A program made the position numbers and the translations under genes. Shown here one piece after another: positions 50,051-64,000 of a stretch of 64,000 nt of DNA. Each line of letters begins with the position of its first letter. Position 1 is the stretch's first letter. The notes under the pieces were generated by a model. That model saw only the letters and a program-made list of their open reading frames with translations, was not told the origin of the DNA and made no database searches. Where the stretch lies: the NCBI GenBank assembly GCA_028829895.1, contig CM054178.1, positions 22,983,701 through 23,047,700 of the forward strand. Direction: 5' to 3'. This stretch comes from Sinotaia quadrata. Lineage: Eukaryota; Mollusca; Gastropoda; Architaenioglossa; Viviparidae.

Positions 50051-50654
50051 CAATATTTTTCAATGCTCTTTTGAGTAGTGAATGATATTTTTCTGTGCAA
50101 ATGTTCATTTTGGCCAACTTATTAGCTAGCCTATTCTTTTTGGTTTGGTTCTTCCTCCCCAACAAAGGAATTCATCTATGTGCAAGTCAGTATTGATGGC
50201 TGAAGAAACTTCAGTCTTTCCTTTTTTAATAAAATATTCTTACTCGATTGTTTTACCTTATATAAGCAGACCTAAAAGTCTTATCACAGATTTCTACTCT
50301 ACAAGATGCTAATGAAGTATGGTATGTGCAAGAAAAGTTTCTTTCTCTGTTTAAAACTAAAAATGGCTTTTTAGTCAACCTTTCTTGAAAAAAATACCCA
50401 GGTAGTTTAGTTTTTTACATTTCTTGAAATTAGTCATCTTTCTTACAATTTCACAAATTGTAAAACTCGTCAAGCAAACAATAAATTTCTGTTAAGTAAC
50501 TGTCTTTAAGCCAAAAATTGGACTTAATTTTTCTAAAGGTAGACTCAGTAGAAAGATGCTTAAAAACATACCCAAATGTTTGTTTATCAATGGAAATCAA
50601 GTATAAAGGACATTTCCCTTGAAGATTGTTGTTGCTCATGTACAATTACTAGTG

Positions 50655-50890
50655 TACTATAAATGAAAGAAAATACAGACCTGAAACATTTAACAATTAT
50701 TATTTTTTTTTAAATCAAAAGAGAAGAAGATTCTTTATAACAGAGCTACTCTGTCACTTATAAGAAATACATAATATAAATGAAAGGAAATACAGACCTA
50801 AAGCATTTTACAATTATTTTTGTAAATAAAAAGATTCTTTATAACAGAACTATTCTGTAACTTAATAAGAAATAATATAAATGGAAGGAA
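50655..50890. repeat. tandem repeat of ~117 and ~101 bp, about two copies
   Basis: ATAAATGAAAG(A/G)AAATACAG and GATTCTTTATAACAGA recur in order, followed by a partial third start. Confidence 0.85.
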
Positions 50891-51119
50891 GTGATGACTC
50901 AAATTAATGCATGTTTTACAAGGCTCCAAGCAGGATAAACACACCGGGACATATTAAAAGATCTACACTTTTTATCACAAGCTCTCAAGTTTACACCTAT
51001 TGCATATTCCTTCCTAAAAAAAAAAAAAGGCAGAGTCTAGCTCTAATAAATAAATTAAAATTAAATTGGACTTTCTCTACAGTCTTTCATTAACTACAGC
51101 AAACTCTTTATATGTAGCA

Positions 51120-51420
51120 TTTTGGAAGCAAAAGGGAACAATATCAATAACATGTGCTTTAGGAAACTGCAGGAAAAAGAAAAGGATATTCAACAACAAT
51201 CAAGCAGTAAAGTAAAAGAATGACAATGCCTTAATACTTTGAAAACTGCAAAGAAAAGAAAAGAGCAATTTACAACAGTCAGGCAACAAAGGAAAAGAAC
51301 ATTAATGCACTGTGCTTTAGGAAGATGCAGGGGAAAACTGAAGATTGTGCAGCATTTGGGAAGCATAGAAAAAGAACATTAAAGTCCTGGGCTTGAAGAT
51401 GCATGGAAATAATAAACAGC
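51120..51420. repeat. degenerate ~80-bp repeat, about four copies
   Basis: Units combine GGAAACTGCAGGAAAAAGAA, a CAACAATCAAGCA(G/A)-type segment and AAAAGAA(C/T). Divergence is high. Confidence 0.65.
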
Positions 51421-51944
51421 TGTTCAAAAGTAAAAAGAATAAACAATTCTTATTACTTTACAACTTGATATAAGGTCAAAATTCAGTAAACACATGTATT
51501 CGCTGCTTTTTCATTATTAAATGGTTGGAATTAGGCTTATAATGATTCCTGAACAAGCAGATGAGTGAAACACAACCAATCTGTCAATTAAGAAGTCCTT
51601 TAAATGTTTAAGGTTGTGAGTCATTAAATACATTTTGCATCTTATAGATATAAAAAATAGTTAAAAATACATTTTAAAAAATTAATTTTCTGTCTTTGTC
51701 TGAGACCATTAGAGAGTTCACATAAATATTTTATTATTTGCTCCTAAAACCAACTTTAACCACATGCTGCTTTCAAACCCTGACAGTATAGATTTTGAAA
51801 AATACAACAAATTAAAAACTATGTCAGGTTGCATGCAATAAGATGATTAATTTAGCCATCTAACTTCCATCTAAACCATTTCAAAACAAATATACTTCTT
51901 AAATATTTCAGAAAAACTCTTAGATATATAGTGCTTGATCTACC

Positions 51945-52465
51945 ATAGCAACTATCTCCCATACAGGGTCATGTGCACAGTGGCAAAAATCTTTCACAAG
52001 GAGTCCAATACATCATAGCAAATATTTCCTACAAAGGGTTACATACACCATAGCAAATATCTTTTATGAGGGTCATACATATACACCATGGAAAAATCTT
52101 CCACAAGGAGTCATATACCATGGCAAATATCTTCCACAAAAGGGTTACATACACCATAGCAAATATCTTCAAGGGGTCATGTATACCACAGCAAATATCT
52201 TCTACAGGAGGTTACATACACCATGGCAAATATTTTCTAGAAGGGGTCATATACAATATGGTAAAGCCTTCTATATTATAGAGCCCTGTCATGGGCCACA
52301 GGCGGCCTGTGGGCTGAGGTTTGTGCACCCCTGATGTACACCATAACAAATATCTTCTAGAAGAGTTCAAATACACCTTGACAATTGTTTTCCCCAAAGG
52401 GTCATGTACATGATGACAAATATAATTCCTCTTCAAAGGGTCATACACACCATGGCAAACATTTC
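51945..52465. repeat. degenerate ~35-40-bp minisatellite interrupted by a hAT-like end
   Basis: About 13 units of the form GGGTCATATACACCATGGCA AATATCTTCTA with many substitutions. The array is split by the element at 52284-52333. Confidence 0.8.
52284..52333 (-). mobile_element. short hAT-like terminal fragment
   Basis: On the minus strand it starts CAGGGGTGCACAAACCTCAG and includes a hairpin GCCCACAGGCCGCCTGTGGCC-like core. The CAGGGGTG start is typical of hAT ends. It is about 50 bp, inserted in a minisatellite, and no target duplication could be made out. Confidence 0.4.
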
Positions 52466-52596
52466 TACAAAGAAACTGGTAGTTTTTATAGTTCAACTAA
52501 ATGAATTAATGCATTCAAGACAAAAATAAACGTCACAAGGTCAAATTAAAAAAAAACAACTTGAAGTTAATTGTCAAACTGTAACTAAGCAACTGT

Positions 52597-52740
52597 AAAA
52601 CTGAATGTAATGCTATTTATGCAATCCAAACATTCATTACATCACTTACTAAGAGTCAAATAGTTAAAACTGAATGTAATGCTATTTATGCAATCCAAAC
52701 ATTCATTACATCACTTACTAAGAGTCAAATAGTTAAAACT
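52597..52740. repeat. 69-bp perfect tandem duplication
   Basis: The unit from AAAACTGAATGTAATGCTAT to AGTCAAATAGTT occurs twice without visible change, followed by the start of a third. Confidence 0.95.
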
Positions 52741-53639
52741 GAACACAAATGTGTTGCTAATGGTGGGAATCTAGATTCTATTTCAATAGAGTAAAATAAT
52801 AGAAAAACTGCAATAAAGAATATAAAAGCATTATCCTTAACCTATAAACAAATTTTTCACATCTTGAAAAGAAATATATATAAGGAAAATGCTGCTAATA
52901 GGATATTAAAATTACACTATATACAATGAATTTATATTGGTATAGATTATTTGTGCATGCATATATGTGTGTGTGTGTTCACATCAACATAAGCAAAAAG
53001 ATTCATTTTGTGTGAGTAACTTGTAAAAGCAAAATCAGTCATTTAATATAAAAAAGTTTCATTTCTGATTTTTTTTCAACTAACCTAAGTATAATGACTC
53101 CAGTAGTTTTCTAACCAATGTGTTATCAGCAAAACATCAACATAACAATAACAACATGCATTTTAATAGTATCTCATAAAAACTAAGCTAAGTGCAACAG
53201 TCCTCAGATAGGGTGAATCGATTGAAAAACCCAAAATTTATATGCATCTTGATCTTATCGATTTCCAGCACATTAACCTCTATGTCAATTGTCTTCCTAA
53301 TAGAGACCAAAAGGTCTTTTCTTCAGAGACACTTTTTAGCAGTCAGATTATATTATTGTGGTTAAATTTACAAAATGAAAAAACACCAATGAGTTAAATC
53401 TACCAAAAAAAGAAAAAAATCAGGGATTTTTTAAATATACATAAGAAACTTAAATTTTAATTTGCTTTAGCTGTGATTGTTCTCTATATCTGGCTGGAAA
53501 AAAGTTTCTCAAAATTGGTTGGTGTGCTTACCAGGAACTGATTGAATCAATAATTTCATATACTTGGTACACCTGACTTGTATTTGCGTCAACCAGTCCG
53601 TCTAATGTCCTTGTAAAGTGTAGAATTTTCAGTTATGTG

Positions 53640-53925
53640 TTTGCTATTTAGGCTTTGTAATCACCACCAATGTAAGATATTTTAAAGTATATTAACTGTT
53701 TAGCTATAGATGAGCATTTCACATTAAAATATTGTAACTCCCCAAGTTGATTTGTAATCAGCAATGTAGGGTATATTATATATAGAACATTAAAATGTTT
53801 AGCTAGAGTACAGAATGTAGGGTATATTTGAGTACATTTACTTTGTAACTACAGATCAGCAATGTAGGCACATTATAGCATATTAACTGTTTAGCTACAG
53901 AAGAGCAATGTAAAGTAAATTGAAG
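53640..53925. repeat. degenerate ~65-bp repeat, about four copies
   Basis: Units carry CAGCAATGTAGGGTATATT, then ACATTAACTGTTTAGCTA(C/T)AG, with truncated copies. Confidence 0.75.
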
Positions 53926-55518
53926 TACATTACCAGTTCACTATAGAACACCATCAAACAAAAATACTTAAATCCCCACATTATTTTGGAAATGACAGTG
54001 TGTAAAACCATGGTTAAATGCACTTTTAACTTTGTGTTTTGAGCCAGCTTCAAAGCAAAAATGTGTTTATGTGAATGTGCATGCATGTGTGTGGTATGAG
54101 AATTGAGACAGTTGTGTAATAACATAATAATAATTATTGGTTTATTAGATTTTGTTTTAGCAATTTTAGCAATTTCTTTTTCTTTCTTAAAAAAAAAAAT
54201 TTTCTTTTTCTGTTTGTGGAAACAGATCAAAGTATGGTCTAGGACCTAACACAAGCAGAGCAAAATTGTTGTTGAATTACAAATTAACAAGGTCTTAGAA
54301 TTTTTGGATAAAAAATGTTTGGAGATTCTTTGATATTAAGATCATGGACTAAATTATAATCTAAGATACTTAACAAAAAGATTTTGGATAAGGAAATAAG
54401 CTGTGAATCACTCATCAAAGTGGTTGAGCACTGGGATTTTTCTCAGTCAGAATCCTGAAAACTGCAGTGAAAGAAAAATATAACCACTCGACAATCAAAC
54501 TGTTAACATTTGCTAGCCACAATAAATTGTTAAAAAAGTACAATATGATGTGTCTATTTTTCTGCTATCAAACTAACTAAAACTTTCTAATGATAGAACT
54601 ATATCTAGTCTTCCAATCATTCATCTAAAAATGCATTGGTCCAAAATCCAGCGTGAAACTGCATCTCTTTGCTTGGTGAAAACCAATTTGAATATTACAG
54701 GGATCCTAATATCATGTTGCACCATAAGATGAAAGTGTTAATACTAACATCACTTTAGTCTTCTTTGCAAAACTAATTACTAATATCACTTCAGATGTGT
54801 GAAAACGATTTACCACAATTGTACTGGAAGCATTTCTCAACCGCAACTAGGTATCTTTAGAACACTGTGAGTGTCATACCACTTGCACTTCAATTTTTGT
54901 CCTTGTTGGGTAGATCATAGACTTAGGGTTTTAAAAATCCATGTACCATCTCATATAATAATAATTAAAATAAAAGAACATGGTTGCACACTGACAAGGC
55001 AAGGCTATCAAGCACAACATAGAAGAAGCAATTGAGACCTAGAATTGGTATAGGTTAAAAAAAACTAGTTACAGAATCCTAAGTGGTACTTAATAAAACA
55101 TTTCAACACGTAATTGGTGTAGCCCATTGATATTTAAAGCAAGCCCTCCAGTATCTACATTTATATTCTTTAAAGGGTTTTGACATAAATAAATCACTAA
55201 CTCTGAACATTTTATAATTCCACATTAAAACAAATATTGTGTGCAACTTGTTTTGATCGAGATCTGCAAATTTAGCAGAAATCTCATCAATTGGAATAGC
55301 TAAAAGTTTTTATTTTTCCCCACAGTCAACAGATGACTGTGATTTTAAAATATGTTCTGTGTATTCATTCATCACATGCATATTCCTTGGAAAATAATTT
55401 TTTACTTCCCTTACAAAAGAAAATTTGTATCCATTCTATATACTGGCCAAGGAAATGTGTAGACTGAACTGTTGAGTTTATGCTATTTCACCAGGCAGAT
55501 TGACTATCGCTATGAAAA
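53926..55518. other. NAMPT 3' untranslated or flanking region
   Basis: Sequence downstream of the NAMPT stop. The first AATAAA on the minus strand lies near 55314-55309 (about 205 nt after the stop), so transcription could end near 55290. Further left nothing coding is seen. Confidence 0.4.
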
Positions 55519-63646
<8,128 letters not shown>

Positions 63647-64000
63647 CTGTCAAATTGACAAAATGCTATATTTCAAGTGTAAATATTTTAGTTTAAATGG
63701 TGGAAGGAAGGACTGAATGGATTAACTTCTGACAAGTACTATATTAAAAACTGATTGTAAATATTATCCCATTTCCCAATAATAACAATGATAAATGAAG
63801 TACAACATATGCTATCAATGCAAATTTCTAACATAGATTAGTAGTTTTTCTTTATGACCTCACCTCCACCATCTCACAAAATAAAACTTAAACAAATTGC
63901 CAAGGGAGAGACTGTGAAGCTAACTGTGCATTATTGTTTTTCAAAAATACTCTTTATAAAATACTTTAATATCAGTGAATATAACAGATATAAGTAATTG
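63647..64000. other. NAMPT intron at the window edge
   Basis: AT-rich; no further NAMPT exon is visible before the right edge. Confidence 0.6.

Overview
The window is nuclear DNA of an animal. Genes are split by GT-AG introns of up to about 10 kb, the sequence is AT-rich, and there are no bacterial-style operons. Microsatellites and many 35-70 bp minisatellites occur throughout, along with degraded hAT and Ty3/Gypsy-type fragments. A complete NAMPT-type enzyme (absent from Drosophila and C. elegans) and the invertebrate CD225 gene point to a lophotrochozoan, most likely a mollusc. That assignment is inference; no marker in the window settles it.

Three protein genes can be supported, all on the minus strand. 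(1) About 0.7-15.2 kb: a small AT-hook (HMGA-like) chromatin protein. A putative 5' untranslated exon and CpG-rich promoter lie near 15.12-15.21 kb, the coding start is at 7087, and the AT-hook exons lie at 2846-2721, 2462-2418 and 1373-1287. The stop is probably near 0.73 kb. (2) 26.93-41.6 kb: a complete 150-residue CD225/dispanin membrane protein with coding exons at 30950-30801, 29527-29386 and 27091-26931. A probable untranslated first exon ends at 41415, next to a CpG-rich promoter. (3) 55.5 kb to the right edge: the 3' half of a nicotinamide phosphoribosyltransferase gene (NAMPT), with four coding exons. The 5' half lies outside the window.

The rest is intron and intergenic DNA. 16-40 kb is dense in minisatellites: 63 bp x6, 40 bp x5, 48 bp x3, 49 bp x10, 50 bp x8, 70 bp x4 and 62 bp x5. 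Mobile-element remains include an intact hAT-type MITE with 8-bp target duplications at 4.78-5.26 kb, and other hAT-like ends at 42.6, 49.9 and 52.3 kb. There is a broken Gypsy gag fragment at 1.88-2.1 kb and a Gypsy integrase tail at 61.6-61.8 kb. Two inverted, diverged copies of an unclassified protein-coding repeat lie at 19.2-20.5 kb (-) and 43.73-44.72 kb (+).

The most unusual patterns are these: minisatellites and a 166-bp tandem duplication that appear to be copied from splice junctions of the CD225 and NAMPT exons; a perfect 65-bp inverted repeat flanking the AT-hook exons; a 49-bp-stem hairpin at 39.2 kb; and the unclassified repeat whose copies keep the peptide MIQxxLDHLYW. I see no CRISPR array, tRNA, rRNA or prokaryotic-type system. 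All translations, alignments and coordinates were worked out by eye.
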